DNA of 64,000 nucleotides from Agriotes lineatus (taxonomy: Eukaryota; Arthropoda; Insecta; Coleoptera; Elateridae). Below are positions 43,986 to 55,539 of this stretch, piece after piece. The translations under genes were made by a program, and so were the position numbers. The stretch is from NCBI GenBank assembly GCA_940337035.1, contig OW679203.1:77949061-78013060 (forward strand). The letters are read 5' to 3'. Below the pieces are notes generated by a model, which did no database searches, was not told the origin of the DNA, and saw only the letters and a list, made by a program, of their open reading frames with translations. Position 1 is the stretch's first letter; each line of letters begins with the position of its first letter.

Positions 43986-44381
43986 ATGAGTAAATAATAA
44001 TCTCTAAATCTTCTTTATGGCGCTTCAATAATTATCTTATTTTTATGGGTATTTCGCAATACTACAAGAGCAAAAATATTATAACATGAACGTTTCGGAA
44101 GACAAATCTACTTCCACTATCGACATTAACTAATTAAGTTAAAAATCAATTAGAACTTAGCTTATTTTATTGGAGATCTAGTAGAACACGACTATTAATT
44201 GGGGAGCTTATTCGTGTTCTACTAGATCTCCAATAAAATAAGCTAAGTTCTTGTTGATTTTTAATTTAATTAGTTAATGTTGATAAAAGTAGATTTGTCT
44301 TCCGAAACGTTCATGTTTTAATATTTTTCATTTTGTAGTGTGGCGAAATACCCATAAAAATAAGATGATGAGTAAATAATA
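43986..44381. repeat. Long hairpin with flanking 14 bp direct repeats
   Basis: A left arm at about 44,035-44,191 is the inverted copy of about 44,212-44,364, with only scattered mismatches across roughly 155 bp and a 20 nt loop. ATGAGTAAATAATA occurs at 43986-43999 and again at 44368-44381, just outside the arms. There is no open frame. This is either a fold-back/MITE-type element or an inverted duplication. Transcribed through, it would form a long double-stranded RNA. Confidence 0.8.
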
Positions 44382-45289
44382 GGTATAATCTAATACTAGA
44401 AATGTATTGCTAGGTCTACCTAACAGCTTTATTCCAAGATTTTCTTCGAGCGAATGCGACAAAAAAATGTTTATATAGCATACTGTTACTTTTATTCGTG
44501 GGGGATGCTTTATACGCGTAACGAACTGCAATACCTTCGTGATAAATGAAAGGTATAATTAAACCAGGCTATAATTAAAACAATAATATATGACAAATAG
44601 AAATTCATAAAATATAAGTGATTAAAATAACACGCTCGAGCTTGGACGCCTTGCAATAATCACCCTACGTGCCAAAGTTGTAAGCATTGAAATCGATAAC
44701 TCGAGATGTAGGCTATCACAGTTGCAGTCCTCAGACTGCTTGAGCCAAACGTGAAGTGGCTCCAATTCAATTTGCCTTTGACTCGTTTGCTGCTCTCCGC
44801 GAGCTGCAGCCCATAAATTGTCGAAGAGGTGGGCCACTTTGATCTGGCCCCAATGCATCTGTGGAATCAAGCAAGGGCTTATCGTACTTATGCTTTGTTT
44901 GAGCTTTAAAATGAAAAGAAATATAAAAAATAAGTACAAAAAACTGTTTTTCAGTATAAAAACAATTCTTGAATGCCTGCTTTGGTTAGAAATAGAGGAA
45001 TGTGTAAAGCTAGAAAAACAGAAATACTACCGAGGGAATGAAGCACTAGACGCCAATGAAGAAACATCTTAGGAACCGGAAGAGACAGAAGTATTCCATT
45101 CTAATAAGCGTGAACACCAAATATATAGTAAAAGGAGGTCATAGAGAACAATTTCAAATTATATATAAAATATTGTAAAGAAAATCAGAAACCCTTTTAT
45201 AAAGTTCAAAAAATATGCGGAAGACAAAGGAATCTTCTATAAAGCCTTTTAGGGGCAAACAGGAATCAATTGCTTGCTGGGGAAGATAG
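44382..45289. other. Intergenic around the possible exon
   Basis: Apart from the candidate exon at 44,669-44,858, nothing recognised. The plus strand after about 45,000 is purine-rich and may be decayed LINE sequence. Confidence 0.4.
44669..44858 (-). CDS. Possible internal exon, unknown gene
   Basis: On the minus strand a decent acceptor (CTTGCTTGATTCCACAG) is followed by 63 open codons starting MHWGQIKVAHLFDNLWAAA and a donor GTAGGG after 44,669. The open frame is GC-richer than the flanks and rich in Gln, Glu and Leu (QIELEPLHVWL, then CNCDSLHLELSISML). I do not recognise the peptide. It could be an exon of the minus-strand Rab-GAP gene that begins at 53,283, of an unrelated gene, or a chance frame. 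No partner exon was found. Confidence 0.3.
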
Positions 45290-46350
45290 CGAAACTATTC
45301 CTTAAAGTTTCTCGATTGCAGACGAATGAAGAATCTAAGAATGCTGATCATGTTGGTATCTTTATGGACTCTAACACATGCTACGGCATTGCTATAAATA
45401 GAACTTCCATATTCTGAGATTACCTACTTTTTATGTTGAGGTTGGTGATAATACTCAACACTTTTTTCAATAAAACAATTAAGGATCTGTAAAAGATCCT
45501 TCGTACCATAACCTGCTCTGAATCGTGTTTCTTCACATGTTGCTATAAATAGTTTAACCTTCAACCTATTAGCATATATGATTTTGGTAAACAGTTTATA
45601 AATGTGCGAGAACAAATAGACATTACCCCTTCGGTGTAAAATTTTCTGATGGGTTTAGGTATATCTTTAAGCTGCCTTAGTTCGTCTAAGTTTCTGTTAT
45701 ATTTGTTTCCTAGGTCACTTGTTCTTTTTAGAAACTGCTTTGTAGTTTCCCTTAAATCTTCTTTGGATCTACTTGTTTTAGTATAGAAAATTTTCTCTGC
45801 TTGTTTGATGGCTGGCACTATTATTTTCTTTAGTTCTTGGATATTTGTTTCTTTATTTTTAGTCATTCCATTTTTCGGCGTTTGTTTTTAAAGCCAGTTT
45901 TGCTCTTCTTTTCTTAATGTTTACGACAATCTTTGCTTTTACCATTTTATGATCACTGCCAACTGAGCACGCCGGTATAACGAACTGTCTTTCTTGTTTG
46001 GAACCATAAACTCTATTGGGTACTTGGAGTGGCTATCGGAACTTATCCACATCTAGTTTTGGTTGTTGTTTTCGAACATTGCAAAGACCATGTTGCTGAG
46101 AATGAAGATTGTTACAATAACAATGTGCCTCTATTATCTTTGCAGGTCTGTGCGCGCAGTCTATGTTTTTCGGTTTTTCTGTAACGCATGATTTGAATTT
46201 CGCGCGCTCTCCGCCTGCTTGCATTTTAATTTCTATCGGTGCGATAATGGTTTGAGTTCCTTCTGCTCTTTTTTTCCTTTGGTGCCATGGTAGGAAGTGG
46301 TTAGCGTCCGCTAGAATTGCCCAAAATTCTTCGGGAAACATTCTGGTGTT
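45290..46350 (-). pseudogene. Decayed RTE-like LINE, minus strand
   Basis: Reading leftward from about 46,100: 'KLDVDKFR', 'GSDHKMVKAKIVVNIKKRRA' (the SDH motif closing the endonuclease), 'ELKKIIVPAIKQAEKI', 'SHIYKLFTKIIYANRLKVKL', 'TRFRAGYGTKDLLQILNCFI' (the eqAGFRkgysT block), and 'YGSSIYSNAVACVRVHKDTN' at about 45,300-45,400. Blocks are in the right order but in shifting frames, so the copy is dead. The catalytic FADD region is missing. It appears related to the family at 27,348. Confidence 0.8.
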
Positions 46351-49300
46351 TCATTTATTCTGCGGGTCGCTCGATCATCTGAGGTAAATTGTTTAAAGCT
46401 TTCTAGTGCCGTGTTTAGGACGCTCTTGATTCTATTTTGGGTATTTCTTTAACCACAGGTTCAGGAGCCCCATGTTAATCCCATACATTATTCGGAAGGT
46501 TTTTAGTCCGCATCCAAAAGCGGTTCAGGCAATTATAAAAATGAAAATTTCAGAACGACAAGCATTTTAAATTTACGCTACGCACAACTAAGTGACTAAT
46601 GCCGTAAACTGAGTCATTAGCGTCGCGAGTGACGAGTTTACACCCGCGACTTCAGTGTAAAAGACATACAATTTAAAACTCAAAACCCGGCAACATTACG
46701 CCATCGGCGAAATGCAAGGGATCTGGAACGAACAGCGGGTAGGCCCAACTTTTTTGAGTAGAAAAAGGTCGACTGCGCAAGGATCGGGGAATTCTCACTG
46801 ACAGCCCGCAGACGAAGAGACGGCAGAAGGACTGGCTTAGAAACGGGATGGCTAAATTACACCTTCGAGAAAATCAAGGGTTCATTCTAGTCATTCGGTT
46901 TACGACTTTTGGCACTCCCGTGTATGCAAAACGTCTGGTGCGTTCGAACCTGAGTTACTTTTAATTCGTTCGTAAACGTAGCCTGTAGAAATATAACTGT
47001 TAGCGGATAAATCTGTTTTAAACCAGCACTCTATATGTGTATTTGTATATCTTGGTAGGTGTATGTATATATGTTTGTGATTGTAATTGCTTTTGCTTAA
47101 ATAAATAATTGATTGTTGTTTTCCATTAAGTGTTATCATCAACACCTGTTGTAGCAATTCAGTATTGTTGTTGTGAAGAAATCAGTTGAAAAGTCCATAT
47201 GGTGGTTGCAATAACATTGATATTGCTATCGTATACACGGACTTTGTTGTATAAATAATTCTCATGTATAATAATTACGGTAGCTCGCTCAAAATCTTGG
47301 AAAATGAAGATAACAGTATAAAGTGCAGCCATGGTATTATCTATAGATTCATAATTTTACTTTACTTTAAATTAATATTCCGTGCCTACGTTGTATCGCT
47401 ATTTATAGTCACTCTAATAATAATTAACTGACGTTAAAAGAATTAAGTTATGCGCTTGCTTCCAATTAACCTTTTAAAGACTTTTCAAGTTAGACACAAA
47501 CATGTAAAAATGAGGTTCCTTACTTTACATAAAAACACTATAACTTCAGTTTTATTGGTACATTTAATCATAAATCATACAAGAAGCGTTTTTAATTGAT
47601 TGTTAAACGCAGAATATGACTTAATTCTAACAATACACGGAGCTTTAGTTCGTAAGTGTCATTTTCGAATTCATAATTTTTGCAGATCAAGCTGTAAAAT
47701 GTTAAGAATTTTTAACATCGATTTAAGCATTTAGATAACATGAGAGCCTTAGATTGAGGGTGCTTAGTTTTCGTACTTGACGTATACGTATACAGGAGTT
47801 AAAGATCTAATAATAGGTTTGTAGATAATCCAAATTATTTCCAGAATTTTGCGTGCTGTAATGACATATCTTACATTCATTATATTAATGATACAAGAAT
47901 ATAGTGTTGCTTAAACGCATTATAAGCCACCTTGATAAATAAAAAAAAATCCAATTTAACTATACTTGTTAGTGTTTATTTTAACTGCAATCATGTTTTG
48001 AGAATTTTTAAATTTAATCATAAACTTACTACGGTTCTGTGCATTTGCACAAGCTTCTCGACACGTTTTGTATGGAAAGCACGTTTTATCACAGCCTTTT
48101 TACATTTTATACAATCTTTGTATTACGGTTGCTGAATTTTAAATTAGGCTAAAACTTAGCCCTATATACTTGATTAAGTCTTTTAAATCGTCCCATACCA
48201 CAAATCTCTTGTGAGGCAATTACGAGGATTATTGCTACAATTACAAGTCAATTGGCTTCAATCAAATTAATTTGTTGCAAACAAGCTCTTAAGAACAGGC
48301 TTAAATCATTTAAAGTGTACAATCAGCTGATAACTTCAGAGGCGGCTTTACACTAGAGAGACGAGTAGACTAAAGGGCGTAAAAAAGAATAATTTTAGAT
48401 ATCATGGTTGCGATTGCTGTTAGTAGCCCGTAGTTTATTTATCTACAATTATTAATATTATCAAAATATGTTTTGCCTGTGACTGTCGTACATCATAAAA
48501 ATAACATTAAGCGTAGATTCCACGTGTCGAATTCTGCTCAAAATAAACTAAGAGTATTAATCTAATAAACGCAGTTTACGAGTATTTTTAATATAACATC
48601 TGCTTTGTGGTAAAACATCCATATGGCATTTGCTTATTGGAGCCTATAAAGCAACGCATTTATTTAAATTGCGCTACAGTAAACCATGTTTTATAACTAT
48701 GCTGTTATCCCGTAGTTCTCGTGTAGTCACCTGTGATTCGCTTTTAAAAAATCGCCGCTCTACCGAAATACCTCTTATATATTTATCTGTGATACCTTCC
48801 CTATAACATGTCGAACGGAAATGATTAGATTGTAAAAACTTGAGAACTATTTCAAACAGCAAACAGCTAGGGCTATTGAAGTATCAAGACGAATTTATTT
48901 ATGGCCGTGGCAGTGCGTAATGTATCCTAAAGCACCAAAAAGTCAAGTATAGTACCACAGGCAGTGCACAAATTGGTATTTTACTGTTTATCAAACACTT
49001 AATACAGCTTTCGGAGTGAATAGAAAGGCTCTAGTAAACAATTTCAAATTTAAATTCATTTTACAACAGCAATTTTGCTCAGTTAAACAAGAATTAACCA
49101 GAGCACCTTTATTGAAACACGATTATTGTGTAAACGCAGCGCTAGCGATAGGGTTGTAATCTGTTTAACCGGCAGTCGGAGCAACTGTGATAACATTGTT
49201 TTTGTTTCGTTTGTTTTTGCTTGAAAAAAATGTAACGTCCTTTTCGGCAGGATTCTGTGAATTGTGCTCCAAGTTTAGCTCTTAGCTTCAGATTTCGTGA

Positions 49301-49821
49301 ATTGTTAATTGTGGAAGCTTCGCTATTATGCGGGAACGAGCATTGAGCACTTTTTGGGACATTTAGTCTGCGTCCTAGGATGGGTTATTATCACAGGATC
49401 CCTTGTCATTTCAGCTGATCGCTTGTAAATATAGGGTGAGTGCAATATTTTCAATTTCAAATTGTAGTCACGTAATTGCAATCAGCTGACTCTTGTCCGG
49501 GGTTTTTAGCGTCACCTACGGGGTGAAAACGTCACTTGCATGCTACAAATCACCAACAATTACGGTTACTAGAGAATTCCACTACAAACGTCAACCGGGA
49601 GCTTTGGAGGGCTTCGTGAATGACGTTTATTGGCGTTGACTGCATGCAGCAGCAGTTTTGAGCCTGTTTGGGGCTATGTGTCTCATCTCCGGCATAAACG
49701 TAAGGCTCTCAGTTAAGTAGTGTAACCTAACAAGTTGTGATACTGATATTCGTACCACAAGCCCGGCAAAATAAACACTGTAGCTATATTTAATATGTAA
49801 TTGCACATTTTACTGGTTATA
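46351..49821. other. Intergenic, nothing recognised
   Basis: AT-rich, with a somewhat GC-richer piece at about 46,600-46,950. No convincing exon or named element. A TATAGGGTGAG sequence near 49,433 resembles the ends of the TA-flanked elements to the right but has no partner I can point to. Confidence 0.45.
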
Positions 49822-50343
49822 TACAGAGCGACTTTAATAGTTGTCAATATATTTTAACTGGTAAAAGAGGACGGTAACATAACATGTATAGTTTTCGAAA
49901 AAAAGTAGGTTTAAGTTCTTCTAAAAAAGTTTGAGAGCTACAGATAAGTTTAAATAAATCTAATAATTCAAAACCAAAGCAGCCTGTTTTTACTAATATT
50001 TATATTAATGTCATGTTAACGTCATATTTTTGAAAAATACCTTAAAGTTTATTTTACCAAAGCTGATATGGTATTAATCTCAGCATTGGTGAAATTCATT
50101 TCGTGGTATTGTTTAAATAAATATGACGTTAACATGTCATTAATACAAATATTAATACAAACACTCCCTTTTGGTTTTTAATTATTATTACATTTATTTA
50201 AACTTATATGTAGCTCTCAAACTTTTTCACCTATTTTTTTCGAAAACTAAAAGTTTTTTGTATAAGACATTATTGGACTATGTTATTTTACCGTCTTCTT
50301 CTACCAGCTAAAATATTTGCACGACTATTAAAGTCACCCTGTA
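49822..50343. mobile_element. Fold-back element, ~520 bp
   Basis: Arms of about 200 bp face each other. TACAG..CGACTTTAATAGT begins the left arm and ACTATTAAAGTCACCCTGTA ends the right arm; further in, TTAACGTCATAT on the left pairs with ATATGACGTTAA on the right around a spacer of about 75 bp. The ends (CAGGGTG-type next to TA) are those of a Tc1/mariner-related MITE. There is no open frame, so it is non-autonomous. Confidence 0.8.
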
Positions 50344-50934
50344 TTGGTTGGTGTACTTGTATCTTACTAATCATAATCACTGCTATGATAGCTTTGAATT
50401 GGGGTAGCTTTTTCGAGTAAGTATGGCATAATCCAAATTTATGTTCTGTACTAGTTATTATATGCAGCATGGTTTAATAAATCTAATGCACATGAATATA
50501 TCATTCAGTGTCTGATTTCGTTACTGCTTTCATCTGTATTTCAGAAATTGTGTTATTGAATACTGTGATTAATCGGATTTTATACGTTCCTGGCCTATCT
50601 AAGTATATTTGTTATAATTGAAAAACTTGTTGGCGCTCATGTTATTTGGTAATTACATCATTTAAAGAACTGTACGCCGTCTCCATTGAGTCTAGCCCTC
50701 AAATATACTCTCGTAGCGTTACAATATTTGAAAATAATTAGGGAAGCTATAGTGAAAAACTTTTGGAGCTAACAAAATGCCTACAATAGCACTAGCTTCT
50801 TCAGAAAACATTATTTTCCATCGGCTGAACATGTATCTACAGTATAAAGCTCTAGTAAACTTAATAAAAGTTGCTGGGATCACTTACCTCACTAAAAAAA
50901 ATTACAAATACGCCTTTTGAGTTAGCAAATAATA
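50344..50934. other. Intergenic, nothing recognised
   Basis: Spacer between two CAGGGTG-ended elements, with no gene or motif recognised. Confidence 0.45.
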
Positions 50935-52342
50935 TACAGGGTGAGTCAATAGTGCGTCATTGGTTCACGTCTTGTTTATGGTTCAAAATACAACAAATAT
51001 TTATATACAAAGGCTTTATAACTTTCTAAAATTCACAACCGTTTCAACTCTATGGGGTGTTCAGTTCTTGCTCGCCTGCACACACGTTAATTTTCAGATA
51101 TTCGCATCCGATAGTTATTAGCCTTTCCGATAATATTAGTTTTCTAAAGTTTCATTCGGCTTTGCCAAGTAAAAATTTTTTGTGACAAAATGGGTAACTG
51201 CAGACATCTTTGTACCAATTAAAGAATCAAATTAAGTGTCCAAGTGGTTGTAGTAAGCTGCTATCATGTAATATTTAACAAAAAAGTTTTACTGAAGCAT
51301 GTTTATTAATAGGAACACCCTTTAATTCGAATTCGCGGTAATCCGAACAGCGGGCTAATTGAGACTTGCAAATGAATTGATTTATCAAACAGAACCAACC
51401 AGAGAAGACACGAAAATGCGCCTTTTGAACAGTGGACGTAAACATGTTACGAAATGCAAATGATTCTTTTTTGTCCTGATTGCAGATATGCATAAATCAA
51501 AATGGTGGTTTTGTTTTTTGTTTGTTCAGTATAATGATGTTTATTGTTATTATGGTTGTTATATTTTTCTCTCTTATTATAGGTGATATATTGCTACTCT
51601 TCTTAAATTGTTTATTTTTTAATAACATGTTAATATTTTGAAATATATGAACTTCGAGCCTATGACATCTCAATAAAAATTATAAGCAATTAAGTAAAGA
51701 ACACAAATATGCCGACATATACTGAGTGTTCCATTAAAAAATAAATCCTCTTAAAACTGTTCTGAGTGGTTTCCTCTAAAAAACACACTGTACAGTTCAG
51801 ACAAACGTTTTTACTATTACGTGGTAGGAGCTCACTATAACCATTCTCATACTTGATTTCATTATTTAATTGACTCATATAATTGCTACACATCAATAAT
51901 TTGGCAATGCCGAAAATTTAACACGCTAAAAATCGCCAGAAAGGAATATAGACAACAGATATGAATATCTAAACGTATACAAGTGTTCTATTGAAAAAAG
52001 CGAACTTGTGTGTTGTCCAGCAAAAATTAAACACCCTATAGAGTTGAAAAAATTTTTGGTTATCGAACTTGAAAAATTATAAAAAAACGGAGTCTGATTT
52101 ATTAAAATTTTTTTAGTTCTTAGCTTTTTCATAAACTAAAAATTTTTGTGTAAAAAACAAAATACATTATGTTGATTTGACTGAGTAAGTGTGCCGTGCA
52201 TAGTAATGCACTTGATTTTATTACACAAAAAACTGTGAATTTTTGGTATATATTTTTGGGTGGTCCTTGAAAACAGAGATTTAATATAAATAGTTTACAT
52301 GAAAATGTCAGTTTGGCAAAATATTTTTTGAAACACCCTGTA
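50935..52342. mobile_element. Possible 1.4 kb TA-flanked element
   Basis: TACAGGGTG at 50935 and CACCCTGTA ending at 52342 are inverted copies, each next to a TA dinucleotide (50933-50934 and 52343-52344). Beyond these 9 bp the ends diverge, and the inside has no transposase frame that I recognise. It may be one degenerate Tc1/mariner-related element or the outer ends of two different MITEs. Confidence 0.4.
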
Positions 52343-53169
52343 TATTGCTTTTGATATTCTTAGACCTCAAAACATATTTGAAAAACCTCGTTTGAGTTTT
52401 TGCATGAACAAGGACAAACGTTTTCCAAATAAAAAAGTGTTCTAATGCTGTATGTGTAAAGGTGATAAGAAGTTATTTTTAATTCTAAAAGTGTTTATAA
52501 TAAAAGTAATTGAGCACAGTTTGTTAAACAACGTTTATGTAAGCGTTTATAAACAAATGTACTTTCAACGCTTAATAAGCAAAGTAACCTTCAAGTGATA
52601 GCATGCCGCAAAACATTACAGTCACTAGAACTTTTGCTATAATTAGGTAGTTACTATTTCAGTTCTGAAAAACTTTTTTGTACTGCTGGTGAACACCACC
52701 AATTTGCTGTTTAATCTACTACAAATATCTACAACATTAAACATGTAAATGGGACAAGAACCCAGACAAGGACGGCATAATTATGTCGATTTCGTTGCGA
52801 AAGTGACTGACATAGGATACACTGCCGATCATTAAAATATTTGAACAAGGGTGGCTGTGGATTTGCAACTGCACAATAAACAATATAATCAGCTGTTGAT
52901 ACTTTGCCTCAATCGGAAATGTTTGTCTAAACTCGCTAGCACAAGCTTGAGTGCTGCATTTCCATTCAATTTTCTCGAATCCCATTTGGACAATAAGATT
53001 AGTTAAATAAATCTGGTATTTTTGCTTCAATAAACAGACTTGTTTTGGCAAGTGTCAATTTGACAGTTGTTAAATCTTAAATGTTATCATAGCCTCCCTT
53101 GTCCAAATAGTTTTATGGTTACATTGTATTGTAATACATTGCATTTTTTAAACATAATGAAATACGCAC
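52343..53169 (-). other. Start of the intron after the Rab-GAP-like exon
   Basis: If the exon at 53,170-53,283 is spliced at its GTGCGT donor, this is the beginning of the gene's first intron on the minus strand. No following exon is seen here. Confidence 0.4.
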
Positions 53170-53283
53170 CCTCTCGTAACAATCCCTCTTTCTAATCTCG
53201 GATACAATCCACGGCAGCATGGGGTTGGAGAACCGCCTGTCCATAGCCGTGAAGCCGAGATAGTGCACGGTAACGAGCTTCAT
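53170..53283 (-). CDS. First coding exon of a TBC1D1/TBC1D4-like Rab-GAP
   Basis: 38 codons from the ATG at 53,283 (minus strand) to a donor GTGCGT after 53,170, phase 0. The peptide MKLVTVHYLGFTAMDRRFSN continues PMLPWIVSEIRKRDCYER. This resembles the start of the first phosphotyrosine-binding domain of human TBC1D4/AS160, where a YVGG...LDHR stretch is followed by TLPMLPWLMAEIRRR. The Drosophila relative is pollux. Such proteins act as GTPase activators for Rab8/10/14-type GTPases in vesicle traffic, through a C-terminal TBC domain that is not in this window. The frame stays open upstream to 53,400 with another ATG, so the start could be earlier. The surrounding 53,170-53,580 is clearly richer in G+C and CpG than the rest. 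Confidence 0.7.
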
Positions 53284-53730
53284 TTTCACTTGTTTTCGCC
53301 AAACAATTGCCGCACGGGCGATCAGGTCGCAGGCATTTCGCAACTCGGGAAGGAAACCCACAACAGCAGCGCTATCTGGCGCTTCCGAAGGCGCGAGCAA
53401 GGAGCCGGAATTTTCTGTTTATCACCGAAAAGTCCATAATCGGCGATGGTTTTCCGCACAAGCGGCCAAACGGAGCCCTGGCACCCGCAACTTATTTGGG
53501 CGCGCGATCGATGGCGCTGTCAACCGTCGCGCTGAAAATCAATAGGGCACATTTCGCACATTAGCGAGGATAAGCTCGGAACGACTAATTATTGGCGGCG
53601 AAAGCTACGTGCGCAGGCCAAGGCTGTTTGTTATTGCTAATTAATATCGGGCGTCACGTGCCGCAGTGAACAATAAAAACTGGTCCGGATCCGGTTCTTG
53701 CGCGTAAAAGTAGCCACACACGGGCATTCC
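53284..53730 (-). promoter_or_regulatory. CpG-richer promoter-like tract of the Rab-GAP gene
   Basis: Immediately upstream of the minus-strand exon, sequence to about 53,560 is GC-rich with many CpG (for example GGGCGCGCGATCGATGGCG near 53,498), unlike the AT-rich window. This fits a 5' UTR and promoter. No TATA box was identified. A CACGTG E-box lies near 53,656. Confidence 0.45.
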
Positions 53731-53774
53731 TGGCTTGACGCCGGGCATGACAAGCCATAGCTGGCGCGCTATGC
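53731..53774. repeat. Stray copy of the 55.5-59 kb array unit
   Basis: TGGCTTGACGCCGGGCATGA followed by an AGC(C/T)GGCGC block here matches pieces of the array units at about 55,812, 57,410 and 58,017. It lies directly next to the CR1-like LINE, whose other end also faces the array. Confidence 0.65.
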
Positions 53775-55230
53775 TTCAACTTAATAATAATAATAATAAT
53801 AATTTATTTCACACCATAACATCAAAATTTAAAAATTAAAAGATACTATAAAATAGTTGCAGTAAAATACAAGTACACAAAATGTAACTGAGAAAAAAAG
53901 TAATTCCGTGATAAATACCAAAAATAATAATAATAAAAATATATAACACATGAAATAATTAGAGCACGATGAGTAAACTACTCGTGGGTGCTGACATGGG
54001 CATGAACTGCTATACAATATATCTGCAATATTTCACTTAACAAAACTTTTATGTTGAAAGATGACACAAATGAACAGATGAAGAAGAAGGATAACGATTT
54101 CAATATTAGATTTATATTGCATAAAGAAAGTTAATTGCACTTATAGTGCTTTTCAAGGACAGATTACAGCCAAGTAACACAACTACGGATATAATTCATA
54201 TTAGCAAAGATCCAATTTGTTATCTTTTTTTGTACAAGGAAAAAGAAAGGTAACAAATTAAATAGTTTGTTACAAAGATAGAACGGGCACGTTTATTGCG
54301 AGATTTGTGAGTATTAATTGGTTGCAAAGCAAAATTAGCCGTACCTCTGGTATAGTGCGGATGACTTGCATACGTTTTTAATTTTGGATTTTTATAAATA
54401 AAATTTTTCTTCAATATAACTGCCTAACATCTAATACCCCAACCAGATCAAAAATCATTTGAGTAGGAAATCCTTTAGACTATTTATACAGTATTTTTAA
54501 TAGGAATTTTTGAATTTGTTTCAGTGGTAGTAAACTGTTACTGTATATACCTGCATATTCTACAAATGCGTGATACACAGATCTTTTTCTAAGATATCAC
54601 GTAACGCGTAGGTAACATTGAAAAACTAGTTTGTGCAATCTATTGGTAGCTTGGACGATTTGTTTATTCCATTTTAAATGCTCATCTATAATTATGCCCA
54701 GGTATTTTATAAAATCTACATTTTCAATAATAGAATTACACGTGCACAAGTTACCTGAACAACGTATATCATGAAGCACTATAAGTCGGAGCTGTTAAAT
54801 GCCTTTTTTTGTTATCGAGAAAGCAATATACTTTGTTTTACTGAAATTTAAGCTGAGGTAATTAGCATCCAACCACTTTTTTACAGTTAACATTCCTATT
54901 GTAGCCGCATTTAACACAGCCTCCCAAGCATCGTGCTCAAAGATAATGACAGTATCGTCTGCATAGGAAATAGCATTTATATCCTTTAGAAGCAGCAGAT
55001 CAATTATATAAATAAGGAAAAGAATAGGTCCCAAAATAGTTCCTTGTGGAACTCCTATTTATACAGTTTTATAATCACTAAATGTATTTCCTATTTTAAC
55101 GCACTGCCTACTATCGTTCAAATAGTTTTTGAAAAAAGTTAATGCAACACCTCTAATACCACACATTTCTAATTTATCCAGTAGTATACCCCTTATAGGT
55201 CCCAAATATAATCATAATCAATAATAATAA
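53775..55230 (-). pseudogene. CR1-like LINE, 3' half
   Basis: Reading leftward from about 55,200: 'GILLDKLEMCGIRGVALTFF', 'KNYLNDSRQCVKIGNTFSDY', GVPQGTILGPILFLIYI, ISYADDTVIIF with the catalytic YADD, 'VKKWLDANYLSLNFSKTKYI', and 'FIKYLGIIIDEHLKWNKQIV' to about 54,600. Then about 0.8 kb of 3' UTR runs to an (ATT)n tail at about 53,783-53,803. The RT motifs are intact, but one stop precedes GVPQG and a frameshift separates the next two blocks. The 5' half and endonuclease are absent, as in a 5'-truncated insertion. Confidence 0.85.
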
Positions 55231-55539
55231 GATTAAGCACTACAAGGCAATGTCGTAACTAAGATTTTAAGCAAAGTGCTTACGCCTGACCTTAATGTTT
55301 GCAAAATCTGTAATAACCTCTTGCAATTCCAGTTTATCATCTATCTCCGATTCGATGGACAATAAAAAAGGGTTTTCAATATTTCCTGATGAATACTGTT
55401 TCTGACGTAATTCTAAATAGTTTTTAATTTAGAGAAGCTTCTTTTAGCTGAAATTACCGAAACAGGTAATGTTAAAAATAATAACAGCCATGCTCAGAAT
55501 GATTCACATATACTGGTCTAGAGTTTTTACCTTCGATTT
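55231..55539. other. Spacer, nothing recognised
   Basis: AT-rich sequence between the truncated end of the CR1-like LINE and the tandem array. No motif recognised. Confidence 0.4.

Noticed and set aside
53119..53400. Complete 93-residue minus-strand protein
   Set aside because: The PTB-like peptide ends at a GTGCGT donor after 53,170. The residues beyond it are intronic and lack similarity.
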